Shown: piece by piece, positions 1-8,438 of the stretch
Layout: each line of letters begins with the position of its first letter
Position numbering within the stretch: the first letter of the stretch is position 1
Origin: an uncultured Lamprocystis sp.
GTDB taxonomy: Bacteria > Pseudomonadota > Gammaproteobacteria > Chromatiales > Chromatiaceae
Direction of reading: 5' to 3'
Assembly (NCBI RefSeq): GCF_903933125.1
Contig: NZ_CAIZIZ010000373.1
Span: 1 to 35,462, forward strand
Length of the DNA: 35,462 bases
The notes under the pieces: model-generated
Databases searched by the model: none
What the model saw: the letters and a program-made list of their open reading frames with translations, nothing else
Told to the model about the DNA's origin: nothing
Translations under genes and position numbers: made by a program

Positions 1-86
1 ACGACAGACTGGACCGCCAGTTTCCGAATATAGCTCATTGGTTCGCCAGGAATCTTTCTTGCGTCATTAAGCCATTCGTTACTCAT
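1..86 (-). CDS. Partial CDS, N-terminus only; possible IS630-type transposase/HTH protein
   Basis: An open frame on the minus strand starts at ATG 86-84 and runs off the window edge. The visible product is 28 residues and begins MSNEWLNDARKIPGEPMSYI. A good Shine-Dalgarno (GAGGAG) lies about 8 bases upstream of the ATG. The N-terminus resembles that of IS630-like transposases, which continue into a helix-turn-helix, but this comes from memory of such proteins and the diagnostic DDE part is outside the window. The coding start is fairly sure; the family is a guess. A mobile element beside the nif genes would fit the repeat-rich character of the window. Confidence 0.5.
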   Translation of the reverse strand, partial: MSNEWLNDARKIPGEPMSYIRKLAVQSV

Positions 87-252
87 GATCGACTCTCCTC
101 GTAATCCAAAACCTAACTCTAAGTATAGACTATGCTAGAATCGTCCGAGGTGGTTGATGGTCCTCTTGGCCGCAGGCGGCCCTGGTCAGGCTCACGCTGG
201 GAACCGTGCGCGGCTCCCGTACACACCGGCCGGAACGCGGACCAAGGCTCGA
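87..252. other. Intergenic region between nifS end and the partial minus-strand gene
   Basis: This short gap holds the AT-rich upstream region of the leftmost gene (about 90-145) and a small perfect hairpin, GGCCGC-AG-GCGGCC at 168-181. The hairpin lies downstream of nifS on the minus strand but has no following T-run, so it is only a weak terminator candidate. I see no other gene here. Confidence 0.4.
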
Positions 253-1464
253 TCAGGCGTAAGCCGGGACAAACGCCCGCTCAGGATCGGTGACCGGGCC
301 GTTCTCGCCCCAATAGGGGGAGAGCTTGCGCAACTGCGCGACAATCGGGGGCACGGCGCGGATCACCTGATCCACCTCATCCATGGTGTTGTAACGGGAA
401 AAAGAGAAGCGCACGGTGCCGTGGGCGGCGGTGAATGGGATGCCCATGGCGCGCATCACGTGCGAGGGTTCGAGTGAGCCGGAGGTGCAGGCCGACCCGG
501 AGGACGCCGCGATGCCCTGCTTGTTGAGGAGCAGCAGGATGGCCTCGCCCTCAATGTACTCGAAGGCGATGTTGCAGGTGTTCGGCAGGCGGTTGTTCGG
601 GTCGCCGGTGACGAAGCAATGCGGCACGGCCGCCAGGATGCCCCGCTCCAGCCGGTCGCGCATCTGGCGCACCGCGGTCTTTTCATACTCCATATGCTGC
701 ATGGCTTCCTCGCACGCCTTGCCCAAGGCGACGATGGAGGCGGTGTTCTCGGTTCCGGCACGTCGGCCGCGTTCCTGGTGACCACCGCGCAGCAGTGGCC
801 GGAAGCGGGTATTGCGGCGCAGGTACAGCACACCGACACCCTTGGGCGCATGGAGTTTGTGCCCGGAGAGCGACAGCATGTCGATGCAGGTGTCCTTGAG
901 ATTGATCGGCACCTTGCCCACGGCCTGGACCGCATCGGTATGGAACATGACCCCGGCAGAGCGTGCCAGATCGGCCATCTCCTCCACCGGAAACAGGGTG
1001 CCGGATTCATTGTTGGCCCACATCGCCGAGACGATCGCCACCCGATCCGACAGCAGGTCCATGTATTCGTGAATGTCCAGCCGCCCGCGGCTGTCGACCT
1101 TGAGACGATGGATCTTGTAGCCCTCCTTTTCCAACTGTTCGCAGAGTGCCAGCACCGCCGGGTGCTCCACCACGGTGGTGATGATCTCCTTACGCTCGGG
1201 CTGCGCCCGCAGCGCCGAGAGGATGGCGGTGGAGTCCGACTCGGTCCCACAGGAGGTAAAGACGATCTCGGAGTCGTGTTCGGCGCCGAGCAGGGTCTGC
1301 ACCTGAGCACGGGCCTGCTTGAGGGCCAGGCCCACCCGATTGCCGAACTGATGCATCGAGGACGGATTGCCGAACTGCTCGGTGAAGAAGGGCAGCATGG
1401 CCTCCACCACGGCCGGCGAGACCATGGTGGTGGCGTTGTTGTCCAGATAGATACCTTGGGTCAT
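253..1464 (-). CDS. nifS: Cysteine desulfurase NifS
   Basis: PLP-dependent cysteine desulfurase that takes sulfur from L-cysteine to form a persulfide and delivers it to the NifU scaffold for nitrogenase Fe-S clusters. The 403-residue product has the family's usual length. The PLP lysine is Lys203 in SGHKLHAPKG, and the catalytic cysteine is Cys326 in SSGSACTSGSLEPSHV, the group I loop. The reading frame extends upstream to 1653, but that part overlaps nifU; the start at 1464 gives MTQGIYLDNNATT, matches the family, and has GAGG about 9 bases upstream. It lies 73 bases after nifU on the same strand, so the two probably share the nifU promoter. The divided NifU partner and the nif-type promoter favour NifS over housekeeping IscS. 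Confidence 0.95.
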   Translation of the reverse strand: MTQGIYLDNNATTMVSPAVVEAMLPFFTEQFGNPSSMHQFGNRVGLALKQARAQVQTLLGAEHDSEIVFTSCGTESDSTAILSALRAQPERKEIITTVVEHPAVLALCEQLEKEGYKIHRLKVDSRGRLDIHEYMDLLSDRVAIVSAMWANNESGTLFPVEEMADLARSAGVMFHTDAVQAVGKVPINLKDTCIDMLSLSGHKLHAPKGVGVLYLRRNTRFRPLLRGGHQERGRRAGTENTASIVALGKACEEAMQHMEYEKTAVRQMRDRLERGILAAVPHCFVTGDPNNRLPNTCNIAFEYIEGEAILLLLNKQGIAASSGSACTSGSLEPSHVMRAMGIPFTAAHGTVRFSFSRYNTMDEVDQVIRAVPPIVAQLRKLSPYWGENGPVTDPERAFVPAYA

Positions 1465-1537
1465 GGGGTCGCCTCGGTTGAATCGTCGCTCGACAAAAGG
1501 GCTCAGTCGCGTCTGCGGTGAATCGTCTTGACCGTCC

Positions 1538-2413
1538 TCAGACCCGATGCTGCATGGCGCTGGCCGGCAGCACGCGCACGAACTCGCCCAAGTCCTCGAC
1601 GATGCGCTGCTGTATGCCGTCCAGCGTGGTGGATGCCATCTGACAGCCGACACAGGCCCCGGTCATGTTCACATAGACATTTTTGCCGTCGACCTCGACC
1701 AGTTCGACATCGCCCCGATCTCGTTGCAGGTTGGGCCGGATCGCCTCGATCGCTCCTTCGATCCGGCGGATACGCTGGAGATTACTGAGTTTCTTGCCCT
1801 TGGCGAGCACCGGGGCGGCACCCGTGGGATCGAAGACGCGGCCCTGTTCCTTGAGGACCCGGGTCAGGATTTCCTCGACCCCCTCGTGACAGGCCGAACA
1901 GCCGCCGCCGGCCTTGGTGTAGTTGGTCACGTCTTCCACGGTGGAGAGCGCATTGGCGCGGATGGTCTCCTCGATCATCACCGCGTCCACCGCGAAGCAC
2001 TTGCACACCAGCGCGCCTTCCGCGTGGTCGTCCTTCCACACCTCGCCGCGATAGTTGGCCACGGCGGCCTGCAGGGCTTCGCGCCCCATCACCGAGCAGT
2101 GCATCTTCTCGGGCGGAAGACCATCGAGAAAATCGGCGATGTCCTGATTGGATACCGTGAGCGCCTGATCCAGCGTCATGCCCTTGATGATCTCGGTCAG
2201 GGCGGAACTGGAGGCGATGGCCGACCCACAGCCAAAGGTCTGAAACCCGGCGTCTTTGATGATCTGCGTTTCGGGATCGACCCGCAGCGTGAGCCGCAAC
2301 GCGTCACCGCACGACAGCGACCCCACCTCGCCAACGGCGTTGGCACCGGTCACCGCACCGGCATTGCGGGGGCTGAAGAAGTGCTCTTTAACCTTGTCCG
2401 AGTAATCCCACAT
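1538..2413 (-). CDS. nifU: Fe-S cluster assembly scaffold NifU (three-domain)
   Basis: Scaffold on which NifS-derived sulfur and iron are assembled for nitrogenase maturation. The 291-residue protein has the full modular NifU layout. An IscU-like domain (about 1-125) carries Cys35, Cys62 and Cys106. A central 2Fe-2S Bfd-like domain (about 130-190) carries Cys137, Cys139, Cys172 and Cys175. A C-terminal Nfu domain (about 210-285) carries the CxxC pair Cys254/Cys257. All cluster ligands are present. The start [19 protein letters not shown] is typical. nifS follows 73 bases downstream. A sigma-54 promoter (2474-2488) and a NifA-type site (2551-2566) lie just upstream, so expression is probably tied to nitrogen fixation. 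Confidence 0.96.
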   Translation of the reverse strand: MWDYSDKVKEHFFSPRNAGAVTGANAVGEVGSLSCGDALRLTLRVDPETQIIKDAGFQTFGCGSAIASSSALTEIIKGMTLDQALTVSNQDIADFLDGLPPEKMHCSVMGREALQAAVANYRGEVWKDDHAEGALVCKCFAVDAVMIEETIRANALSTVEDVTNYTKAGGGCSACHEGVEEILTRVLKEQGRVFDPTGAAPVLAKGKKLSNLQRIRRIEGAIEAIRPNLQRDRGDVELVEVDGKNVYVNMTGACVGCQMASTTLDGIQQRIVEDLGEFVRVLPASAMQHRV

Positions 2414-2473
2414 GACAGTTCTCCGGAGTGCTCCGTTTGGCTTGAGTCTTGCTAAATCGATGAGAGAATTTCA

Positions 2474-2488
2474 GCAATCTCCATGCCA
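2474..2488 (-). promoter_or_regulatory. Sigma-54 (-24/-12) promoter of nifUS
   Basis: Read on the minus strand the site is TGGCATGGAGATTGC. It has GG and GC at the exact 10-base spacing of the consensus TGGCAC-N5-TTGC, with one deviation at the -21 region. Transcription would start near 2462, giving a leader of about 50 bases before nifU. Sigma-54 control is established for nif operons; here it is inferred from the motif and its position. Confidence 0.82.
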
Positions 2489-2550
2489 CCGGGAAATCAT
2501 TCGGTGGAACATTGACTTAAAAAGGAAAACCACAGCGTTGCCGACCCGCT

Positions 2551-2566
2551 TGTCGGCTCTGCGACA
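2551..2566. promoter_or_regulatory. NifA upstream activator sequence
   Basis: The sequence is TGT-CGGCTCTGCG-ACA, a perfect TGT-N10-ACA, the consensus NifA enhancer. Its centre is about 95 bases upstream of the predicted nifUS start point, the normal distance. It lies between divergent nifU and the nifZ-like gene, so it could act on both. Confidence 0.75.
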
Positions 2567-2649
2567 GTCCGACGCACCAATTGGGTGGGATATCCGACAG
2601 CACCGGGCAGACACCCGGAATCCGCTACTTTTTCTCAGGAGCCAGCACC

Positions 2650-2925
2650 ATGACACTCGACCAACTGAGCCCCGGCGACCTGGTCTACGCCGCGACGCAA
2701 ATCATCAACGACGGCGGCATCCCGGACCTGGCGGAAGACGCGGTTATCGCCGACGCCGGCACCCGCGGCGTGATCCTCAACATCGGCCATCTGGAGGAAG
2801 ATCCGGAGCGTCCGCTCTATCTGGTCCGCTTCGAGGGACCGGATCTGGTGCTGGGACCGCCGACCGGATGCTGGGGAGAGGAACTCACGACGGAAGGGCC
2901 TGGAGCAACTGTGGGGCGACTGTAG
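2650..2925 (+). CDS. nifZ: NifZ-like protein
   Basis: This 91-residue protein resembles the NifZ domain. An N-terminal LSPGDLVYAATQIINDGGIP stretch is followed by a GVILNIGHLEED turn and a YLVRFEG strand. NifZ acts in nitrogenase MoFe-protein P-cluster maturation in diazotrophs; that role is family knowledge. The start at 2650 has AGGAG 8 bases upstream. It is divergent from nifUS, and the shared spacer holds a NifA-type site, which supports a nif role. The last residues (ATVGRL) and the stop codon are encoded by a repeated GGGGCGACT motif that begins a hairpin, so the C-terminus may have been reshaped by repeat insertion. NifZ proteins are often somewhat longer. Confidence 0.75.
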   Translation: MTLDQLSPGDLVYAATQIINDGGIPDLAEDAVIADAGTRGVILNIGHLEEDPERPLYLVRFEGPDLVLGPPTGCWGEELTTEGPGATVGRL

Positions 2926-2945
2926 GGGCGACTTCAGTCGCCCCT
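2913..2945. repeat. Short palindromic repeat at the end of nifZ
   Basis: Two direct copies of GGGGCGACT (2913-2921 and 2925-2933) are followed by the inverted copy, forming the hairpin AGGGGCGACT-TC-AGTCGCCCCT at 2924-2945. There is no T-run, so it resembles a REP-type element more than a standard terminator, though it could stop or stabilise the nifZ transcript. Confidence 0.65.
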
Positions 2946-3161
2946 GAAGCCCCTCCGGATCTTGCAGAAATGCGCGGTCGGGTTGTTTACCAAATTTGGG
3001 CGGCATCGCGCGGCCCCTGGTGGATGCGGCGCGCGCGACCGCCGTGCCGAGTCCCTATCACCGAGCGGCGCGCCTTATCCACCCTACTGCTCCAGCGGAG
3101 CCGTTTTTGTAGGGTGGATAAGCGCAGCGCATCCACCATCCCGCTTGCCCGGTCTCTCGGT
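2946..3161. repeat. Dispersed palindromic repeat, copy A (GTAGGGTGGATAAG family)
   Basis: This non-coding stretch contains arms CTTATCCACCCTAC (3074-3087) and GTAGGGTGGATAAG (3109-3122), followed by AGCGCAGCGCATCCACC, itself a partial reverse complement of the arm. Upstream at about 2991-3007 is the module CCAAATTTGGGCGGCAT. The same arms, the same GGCGCGC left flank and the same module (inverted) recur at 16031-16146, and a reduced form lies at 7431-7457. I see no gene here. Confidence 0.75.
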
Positions 3162-3821
3162 TCAGCCCCCGAACCCGTGCTCGGCCAGGAACTCGCGGGT
3201 CAGACCGCTCCCGCCGGATTCAGCCGCCCGCTCGCGCAGGAGCAGGCGTTCCAGATAGCGGGCGATCAGATCGACTTCGAGATTGACCCGCGTGCCGATC
3301 CGGTAACCGGCGGTGATGGTCTCGTCCAGGGTATGCGGAACGATATTGAGTTCGAACGCGGCACCTTCGACGCCATTGACCGTGAGACTCACCCCATCGA
3401 CACAAATCGACCCCTTGTGCGCGATGTAGCGGGCTAACTCGGCCGGGGCCTGGATGCGCAGGCGCCAGGAACGGGCGTCCTGCGCACGCTCCATGATCCG
3501 GCCGACCCCGTCGACATGACCGCTCACCAGGTGCCCGCCGAGCGGAGTGGACAGGGTGAGCGCTTTCTCCAGGTTGACCGGACTGCCGGGGGCCAGCCCC
3601 CCGAGGGTGGTCAAGGATAAGGTCTCACGCGACACGTCGGCCGCGAAGCCGTCGGCGGCGAGGACCACGGCCGTGAGACAGACGCCGTTGACGGCGATGC
3701 TGTCGCCCAAGGCGGCGTCGGCGAGGGGGAGTTTGCCGGTCCCGATGGTGAGCCGCACATCCCCGCCGCGGGGCTCCAGGCGACGGATCTGACCGACGGA
3801 TTGAATGATTCCGGTGAACAT
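3162..3821 (-). CDS. ribE: Riboflavin synthase, alpha subunit
   Basis: Converts two 6,7-dimethyl-8-ribityllumazine molecules to riboflavin and a pyrimidine, the last step of riboflavin synthesis. The 219-residue product has the family's two lumazine-binding barrels: the first begins MFTGIIQSVGQI, the second around GHLVSGHVDGVGRI (about residue 98). The start is fixed by the MFTGII motif; no clear Shine-Dalgarno precedes it. It follows ribD on the same strand, but 406 bases of repeat-bearing DNA separate them, so it may use its own promoter in the AT-rich stretch at 3822-3900. The gene is also called ribC in some species. Confidence 0.95.
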   Translation of the reverse strand: MFTGIIQSVGQIRRLEPRGGDVRLTIGTGKLPLADAALGDSIAVNGVCLTAVVLAADGFAADVSRETLSLTTLGGLAPGSPVNLEKALTLSTPLGGHLVSGHVDGVGRIMERAQDARSWRLRIQAPAELARYIAHKGSICVDGVSLTVNGVEGAAFELNIVPHTLDETITAGYRIGTRVNLEVDLIARYLERLLLRERAAESGGSGLTREFLAEHGFGG

Positions 3822-4227
3822 AGTGATGTGTCGGAAATAAGTTAAATAACGAATACAATCGTTGTCGTAATCGGATAATCGTTCTTCATCTGTGACTTCT
3901 GTGGATCACACCGAGTGGCCGCTTTGGCCGGAACGGCGATCATGGCCCTCGCGGGGGCCTTGATCGTAATCCCGGCCGGCGGTATGCGTAGTCAGGGCTT
4001 CCAGCCCTGACGGTGTCAGGCCAGGATGGCCTGACTACGCACCCGGCGCGCCCAAATGGCCGGAATCTTGATCGAGGCCCTCGCGGGTGTCATCACCTCG
4101 ATTACGACAACGACCGAGACGCCAAAGGCGTTCTCTGATGGGCTTGCTTAACGCATGAGTGAACGGCTCATCGCGAACGACGACGCGTTCCTGAGCCGCC
4201 GCCGCGGACCCGCCGGCCCGAGGCCAC
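3822..4227. other. Intergenic region between ribD and ribE: AT-rich leader plus repeats
   Basis: About 3822-3900 is AT-rich compared with its surroundings and is the likely promoter region of ribE. It includes two direct AATCGTT motifs exactly 20 bases apart (3857-3863 and 3877-3883). The rest is a palindromic repeat cluster (3925-4087). I looked on the minus strand for an FMN riboswitch core and did not find one. No supported gene lies here. Confidence 0.5.
3925..4087. repeat. BIME-like cruciform repeat flanked by an imperfect direct repeat
   Basis: Outer arms TGCGTAGTCAGG (3985-3996) and CCTGACTACGCA (4030-4041) are perfect inverted copies. They enclose two further hairpins, TCAGGGCT-TCC-AGCCCTGA (3992-4010) and GTCAGGCCA-GGA-TGGCCTGAC (4015-4035), so the DNA can form either a long stem or a three-way cruciform. 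On both sides lie 31-base imperfect direct repeats (3925-3955 and 4057-4087), which share TGGCCGGAA at one end and GGCCCTCGCGGG at the other. The pattern is like REP/BIME elements. Confidence 0.7.
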
Positions 4228-5376
4228 TCACCGGGCCCCGGCGGTTCCCGGCCGCAGCAACAGCCGCAAATCGGGACCGATCCGCCGCACATCATTGATG
4301 ACCAGCGGGATACGGTGCTCCATGTGCTCCAGTCCGGGGAGTTGGAACAACCCGCGCGCGCCGTCGCCCATGAGGTGCGGGGCCAGATAGAGAATCAGCT
4401 CGTCGATCAAGCCGCCGGTCAGCGCTGCCCCGGCCAGGATCGGTCCGGTCTCCAGCAGCACCTCATTGATCTCTTCGTCGGCGAGCCAGTTCATCAAGGC
4501 ACGCAGGTCGACCAATCCATGATGGTCCGGAAACTGTTTCACCCGGGCGCCGGCCATCTCCAACTGACTCACCCGCCGCTGATCGGCCGGGGCTGAGCAA
4601 GCGATCACGGTGATCCCGGGCAAGCCGAGCAGTCGGGCACCCACCGGGGTGCGCAGGCGGGTGTCCACCACCACACGCCAGGGCTGGCGCACGGGTTCGC
4701 CGGGTTCCATACCGGGCAGATCAGCGGCGGTCAGACGCACGTTGAGCGAGGGGTTGTCGCCGAGCAGGGTCCCGACCCCGGTCACGATGGCCGAGTGTCG
4801 GGCGCGCAGATGCTGCACGTCAAGGCGCGAGAACTCGGAACTGATCCAGCGGCTCTCGCCGCTGGCCATGGCCGTACGCCCGTCGAGGCTGGCGGCAAGC
4901 TTGCAGCGGCAGTACGGCAGGCCGTTAGACATCCGTTTGATAAAGCCGGGATTGAGTCCCCGCGCCTCGGCTTCCAGCAGACCGGTCCAGACCTGAACAC
5001 CGGCGGCACGCAAGGCGGCCAGCCCCTGACCGGATACCAGCGGGTTGGGATCGACCATGGCACAGTGCACCGTCGCCACCCCGGCCTCGATCAGCGCCTG
5101 GGTGCAGGGCGGAGTGCGGCCCTGGTGACAGCAGGGCTCCAGCGTCACATAAGCCGTGGCCCCGCGCGCCCGTGGACCGGCCGCGGCCAGCGCGATGCGC
5201 TCGGCATGCGCCTCACCGGCGCGCCGGTGCCAACCTTCACCCACGACGTCACCGGCCTGCACCAGAACACAGCCGACCCGCGGATTGGGGTCGGTGGTAA
5301 AGAGCCCGCGAGCGGCAAGGCGGATAGCCCGTGCCATCAGTTCCTGATCGGCCGCGGTCGGATCAGCAGCGGTCAT
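4228..5376 (-). CDS. ribD: Bifunctional riboflavin biosynthesis deaminase/reductase RibD
   Basis: Deaminates the GTP-derived pyrimidine and then reduces its ribosyl chain with NADPH in riboflavin synthesis. The 382-residue protein has the usual two-domain build. The N-terminal deaminase (about 1-150) has zinc ligands His57 (HAE, with Glu59 as general base), Cys82 and Cys91 in PCCHQGRTPPC. The C-terminal DHFR-like reductase (about 155-370) begins CKLAASLDGRTA. The start gives a standard N-terminus before DQELMARAI-type sequence. It lies 24 bases downstream of nrdR, so glyA, nrdR and ribD are likely co-transcribed, a conserved gammaproteobacterial order. Confidence 0.95.
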   Translation of the reverse strand: MTAADPTAADQELMARAIRLAARGLFTTDPNPRVGCVLVQAGDVVGEGWHRRAGEAHAERIALAAAGPRARGATAYVTLEPCCHQGRTPPCTQALIEAGVATVHCAMVDPNPLVSGQGLAALRAAGVQVWTGLLEAEARGLNPGFIKRMSNGLPYCRCKLAASLDGRTAMASGESRWISSEFSRLDVQHLRARHSAIVTGVGTLLGDNPSLNVRLTAADLPGMEPGEPVRQPWRVVVDTRLRTPVGARLLGLPGITVIACSAPADQRRVSQLEMAGARVKQFPDHHGLVDLRALMNWLADEEINEVLLETGPILAGAALTGGLIDELILYLAPHLMGDGARGLFQLPGLEHMEHRIPLVINDVRRIGPDLRLLLRPGTAGAR

Positions 5377-5400
5377 ACGCGTGTGGTCTCCTGCGTGCGG

Positions 5401-5916
5401 TCATTTGGGTTTGGGTTCCAGACCATCGAGCAGGTCGAGTTGTTGCCGTCGGACCTCAGGGGTCGGTTGCCGCTCCAGCCGATCGATCTCCTCGCGGAAG
5501 GCGGCCACATCCTCGAATTTACGATACACCGAGGCGAAGCGGACATAGGCGACCTGATCGAGCCCGCGCAGCTCATCCATCACCAACTCCCCGATCCGCC
5601 GGGACGGCACTTCGGACTCACCGCTCGACATCAGCCGCCGCTGGATCCGCGCCTGGGCGGCATCGATCTGCTCGGTGCCCACCGGGCGCTTCTCCAGCGC
5701 ACGCATGATGCCCGAGCGCAGTTTACGCCCGTCGAAGGGAACACGGCTGCCGTCACGCTTCACCACGCGCGGCAGATTGAGTTCCGCCGCCTCATAGGTG
5801 GTGAACCGCTCCTTGCATACCTCGCACTTGCGGCGGCGACGGACCTGATCACCCTCGCCGGCCAGACGCGAGTCAACGACCTTAGTATCCTCGGCGCCAC
5901 AAAAAGGACAGCGCAT
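5401..5916 (-). CDS. nrdR: Transcriptional repressor NrdR
   Basis: Zinc-ribbon/ATP-cone repressor of ribonucleotide reductase genes, sensing ATP/dATP. The start at 5916 ([18 protein letters not shown]) is chosen over the longer frame because the zinc ribbon is N-terminal in this family. Cys3, Cys6, Cys31 and Cys34 are the ligands. The ATP-cone spans about residues 46-136. The product is 171 residues, about 20 longer than the E. coli protein because of a charged C-terminal tail ending LDGLEPKPK. It sits between glyA and ribD as in many gammaproteobacteria. Confidence 0.94.
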   Translation of the reverse strand: MRCPFCGAEDTKVVDSRLAGEGDQVRRRRKCEVCKERFTTYEAAELNLPRVVKRDGSRVPFDGRKLRSGIMRALEKRPVGTEQIDAAQARIQRRLMSSGESEVPSRRIGELVMDELRGLDQVAYVRFASVYRKFEDVAAFREEIDRLERQPTPEVRRQQLDLLDGLEPKPK

Positions 5917-5973
5917 CCCGTCACGCCCCCGGTCGGCCGTCGCCAACCGCCATCGGGAAACGGACCCTGATCA

Positions 5974-7230
5974 TCACCGCTGGTAGACCGGCAGCCGCCG
6001 ACACAGGTCCAGCACCCGCGCCTTGGCGGCCGCGATCACCGCCGGGTCGCCACGTCCGTCGATGACGTCGCACATCCAATCCGCCAGGTCGCGGGCCTCC
6101 GCCAGGCCGCAGCCGCGCGTGGTCATGGCCGGAGTACCGACCCGGATACCGCTGGTGACGAAGGGTGACTGCGGGTCGTTTGGCACCGCGTTCTTGTTGA
6201 CCGTAATATTGGCGGCGCCGAGCCAGGCGTCCACGTCCTTACCGGTCAGCCCCTGATGGATGAAGCTGACCAGGAAAAGGTGATCGTCGGTACCGCCGGA
6301 CACCACGTCGTAGCCGCGGGCGAGAAAGACCTCTGCCATGGTCTGCGCATTCAGCACCACCTGGCGCTGGTAATCCTTGAAAGCGGGCTCCAGTGCCTCT
6401 TTGAAGGCCACCGCCTTGGCGGCGATCACATGCATCAGCGGGCCGCCCTGGGTGCCGGGGAAGACCAGCGACGACAGCTTCTTCTCGATCTCCGGGTTGG
6501 ACTTCGCCAGGATCAGGCCGCCGCGCGGGCCGCGCAGGGTCTTGTGCGTCGTGGTCGTGGTTACGTCCGCGATCTGCACCGGGCTCGGGTAGACCCCGGC
6601 CGCCACCAGACCGGCCACATGCGCCATATCGACGAACAGGTAAGCGCCGACCGCATCGGCAATGGCACGGAAGCGCGCCCAGTCGACCACCCGCGAGTAG
6701 GCGGAGAAACCGGCGATCACCATGCGCGGCTGGTGCTCCTGGGCCAGACGCTCGACCTCGGCGTAGTCGATCTCACCGGTCGCGGGGTCCAGGCCGTACT
6801 GCACCGCGTGGTAGAGCTTGCCGGAAAAGTTGGGCTTGGCGCCGTGGGTCAGGTGTCCGCCATGCGCCAGGCTCATGCCGAGAATGGTGTCGCCCGCCTG
6901 GCACAGGGCCATGAACACGGCGGCATTGGCCTGGGAGCCGGAATGGGGCTGGACGTTGGCATAGGCGGCACCGAAGAGCTGCTTGGCCCGGTCGATGGCC
7001 AACTGCTCGGCGATATCCACGAACTCGCAGCCGCCGTAGTAGCGCTTGCCTGGATAGCCTTCGGCGTACTTGTTGGTCATGACGCCGCCCTGGGCCTCCA
7101 GGACGCGCGGACTCACATAGTTCTCGGAGGCAATCAGCTCGATGTGCTCCTCCTGACGGCGTTCCTCGCCCTCGATCGCCGCCCAGAGTTCCGGGTCGTA
7201 GTCACGAATCGTCATGGATTGGTCAAACAT
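5974..7230 (-). CDS. glyA: Serine hydroxymethyltransferase
   Basis: PLP enzyme that converts serine and tetrahydrofolate to glycine and 5,10-methylene-THF, the main one-carbon source. The 418-residue product has full length. The PLP lysine is Lys230 in [17 protein letters not shown], and the N-terminal [13 protein letters not shown] and [13 protein letters not shown] motifs are intact. The start at 7230 ([15 protein letters not shown]) has GGGAG about 10 bases upstream; a second in-frame ATG (MTIRDYD) is an alternative. It is first in the glyA-nrdR-ribD run. Confidence 0.97.
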   Translation of the reverse strand: MFDQSMTIRDYDPELWAAIEGEERRQEEHIELIASENYVSPRVLEAQGGVMTNKYAEGYPGKRYYGGCEFVDIAEQLAIDRAKQLFGAAYANVQPHSGSQANAAVFMALCQAGDTILGMSLAHGGHLTHGAKPNFSGKLYHAVQYGLDPATGEIDYAEVERLAQEHQPRMVIAGFSAYSRVVDWARFRAIADAVGAYLFVDMAHVAGLVAAGVYPSPVQIADVTTTTTHKTLRGPRGGLILAKSNPEIEKKLSSLVFPGTQGGPLMHVIAAKAVAFKEALEPAFKDYQRQVVLNAQTMAEVFLARGYDVVSGGTDDHLFLVSFIHQGLTGKDVDAWLGAANITVNKNAVPNDPQSPFVTSGIRVGTPAMTTRGCGLAEARDLADWMCDVIDGRGDPAVIAAAKARVLDLCRRLPVYQR

Positions 7231-7655
7231 GGGAGGTCTCCCGGCAGGAAAAGCCGTTTAGTTTAGTCTGTTCCAGGCGGATGCGCTTGAGTTCCGAGCG
7301 GATGGTTTGCCACCGCAGCGCAGCCCATCCCCGCCTGGCGCAGGATCTGTTCGATCTGTCCCGCCTCGGGTGCCTTGATCACGGTTCCGGCCACGGGACA
7401 TCGTAGTCCACCAGCGGCGGCGCGGGATTCGGTGGACTGCGCTCGCGCTTGTCCACCCTACGGCCGGAACCATGACCAAGACCCGTCAGGATACAGGGGC
7501 GCAGTCGCGACGAACCGAAGGCGTTGACCAACGTCAGGCGGCCGACCCTTGACACGACAGCCGCAGCCAAAATATGGGGTATTGTTCCATGTTTGGGCGC
7601 CCCATCATCTAAAATGATCGGCTTGTCTATCCCAGCCAACCAGGTTCTTGCAGCC
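7231..7655. repeat. glyA-ubiG intergenic region with a reduced copy of the dispersed repeat
   Basis: This divergent spacer of about 425 bases should hold the promoters of glyA (minus) and ubiG (plus). It contains the palindrome GGTGGAC-N13-GTCCACC at 7431-7457, followed by CTACGG, similar to the arm/tail part of the repeats at 3062-3140 and 16031-16100. The open frame continuing upstream of ubiG has no family similarity and I do not count it. I found no RNA gene or riboswitch. Confidence 0.5.
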
Positions 7656-8393
7656 ATGACCGAGACGATTCATCACAGCGACCACCACGCGAACGTCGAC
7701 CCCGGCGAAATCGGCAAGTTCGAGGCCCTGGCCTCCCGCTGGTGGGACCCGCAGAGCGAGTTCAAGACCCTGCACGACATCAACCCGCTGCGGTTGGAGT
7801 ATATCGAGCGGACCGGCACCCTGGCGCAGCGCGCGGTGGTGGATGTTGGCTGCGGCGGCGGACTGCTCTCCGAGGGCATGGCCGCGCGCGGCGCGCGGGT
7901 GTTGGGGATCGATATGGGCGCCATGCCGTTGCGGGTGGCTGAACTGCATACCCTGGAGACCGGCGTGGCGGTCGACTACCGGCGCATCCCGGTGGAGGCA
8001 CTGGCGGCGGAACGTCCCGCGAGCTTCGATCTCGTCACCTGCATGGAATTGCTGGAACATGTCCCCAACCCGGCCTCCGTGGTCAGCGCCTGCGCACGCC
8101 TGGTACGCCCCGGTGGTCACGTCGTTTTTTCAACCCTGAATCGCAACCCCAAGTCCTACCTGTTCGCCATCCTCGGCGCCGAGTACCTGCTCGGGATGTT
8201 GCCCAAGGGCACCCATGACTTCGCCCGCTTCATCCGGCCGGCCGAACTGGCGCGTTGGATCCGCGCCGCGGGCTTGCGCGCCACCGATATCACCGGGATG
8301 ACCTACAACCCCTTGACCCGCACCTATCGGCTCACGCCCGATGATGTGGACGTGAATTATCTGGTGACCTGTGTGCGTGACGCCGATGACTGA
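7656..8393 (+). CDS. ubiG: Ubiquinone biosynthesis O-methyltransferase UbiG
   Basis: SAM-dependent methyltransferase for both O-methylation steps of ubiquinone synthesis. The start at 7656 gives [20 protein letters not shown] and a 245-residue protein of normal length; the longer frame upstream is not conserved-looking. The typical [15 protein letters not shown] block is present, motif I is [16 protein letters not shown] (about residue 63), and the end NYLVTCVR is typical. No strong Shine-Dalgarno is seen. It is followed by two plus-strand genes that may form an operon with it. Confidence 0.95.
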   Translation: MTETIHHSDHHANVDPGEIGKFEALASRWWDPQSEFKTLHDINPLRLEYIERTGTLAQRAVVDVGCGGGLLSEGMAARGARVLGIDMGAMPLRVAELHTLETGVAVDYRRIPVEALAAERPASFDLVTCMELLEHVPNPASVVSACARLVRPGGHVVFSTLNRNPKSYLFAILGAEYLLGMLPKGTHDFARFIRPAELARWIRAAGLRATDITGMTYNPLTRTYRLTPDDVDVNYLVTCVRDADD

Positions 8394-8438
8394 GACCAGC
8401 CCCGGGCAGCGCAGCGCGACGCGCGGAACCACACCCTG

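Noticed and set aside
2566-2640. Sigma-54 promoter for the nifZ-like gene on the plus strand
   Set aside because: A GG-N10-GC spacing exists around 2590 but the surrounding bases do not match the -24/-12 consensus, so I do not call it.
3822-4227. FMN riboswitch upstream of ribE
   Set aside because: The conserved RFN core sequences are not found on the minus strand in this spacer; the structure present is the palindromic repeat.
4795-5970. Long plus-strand open frame of 391 codons opposite ribD and nrdR
   Set aside because: It is antisense to two well-supported genes, has no recognisable motif, and is typical of chance frames in high-GC DNA.
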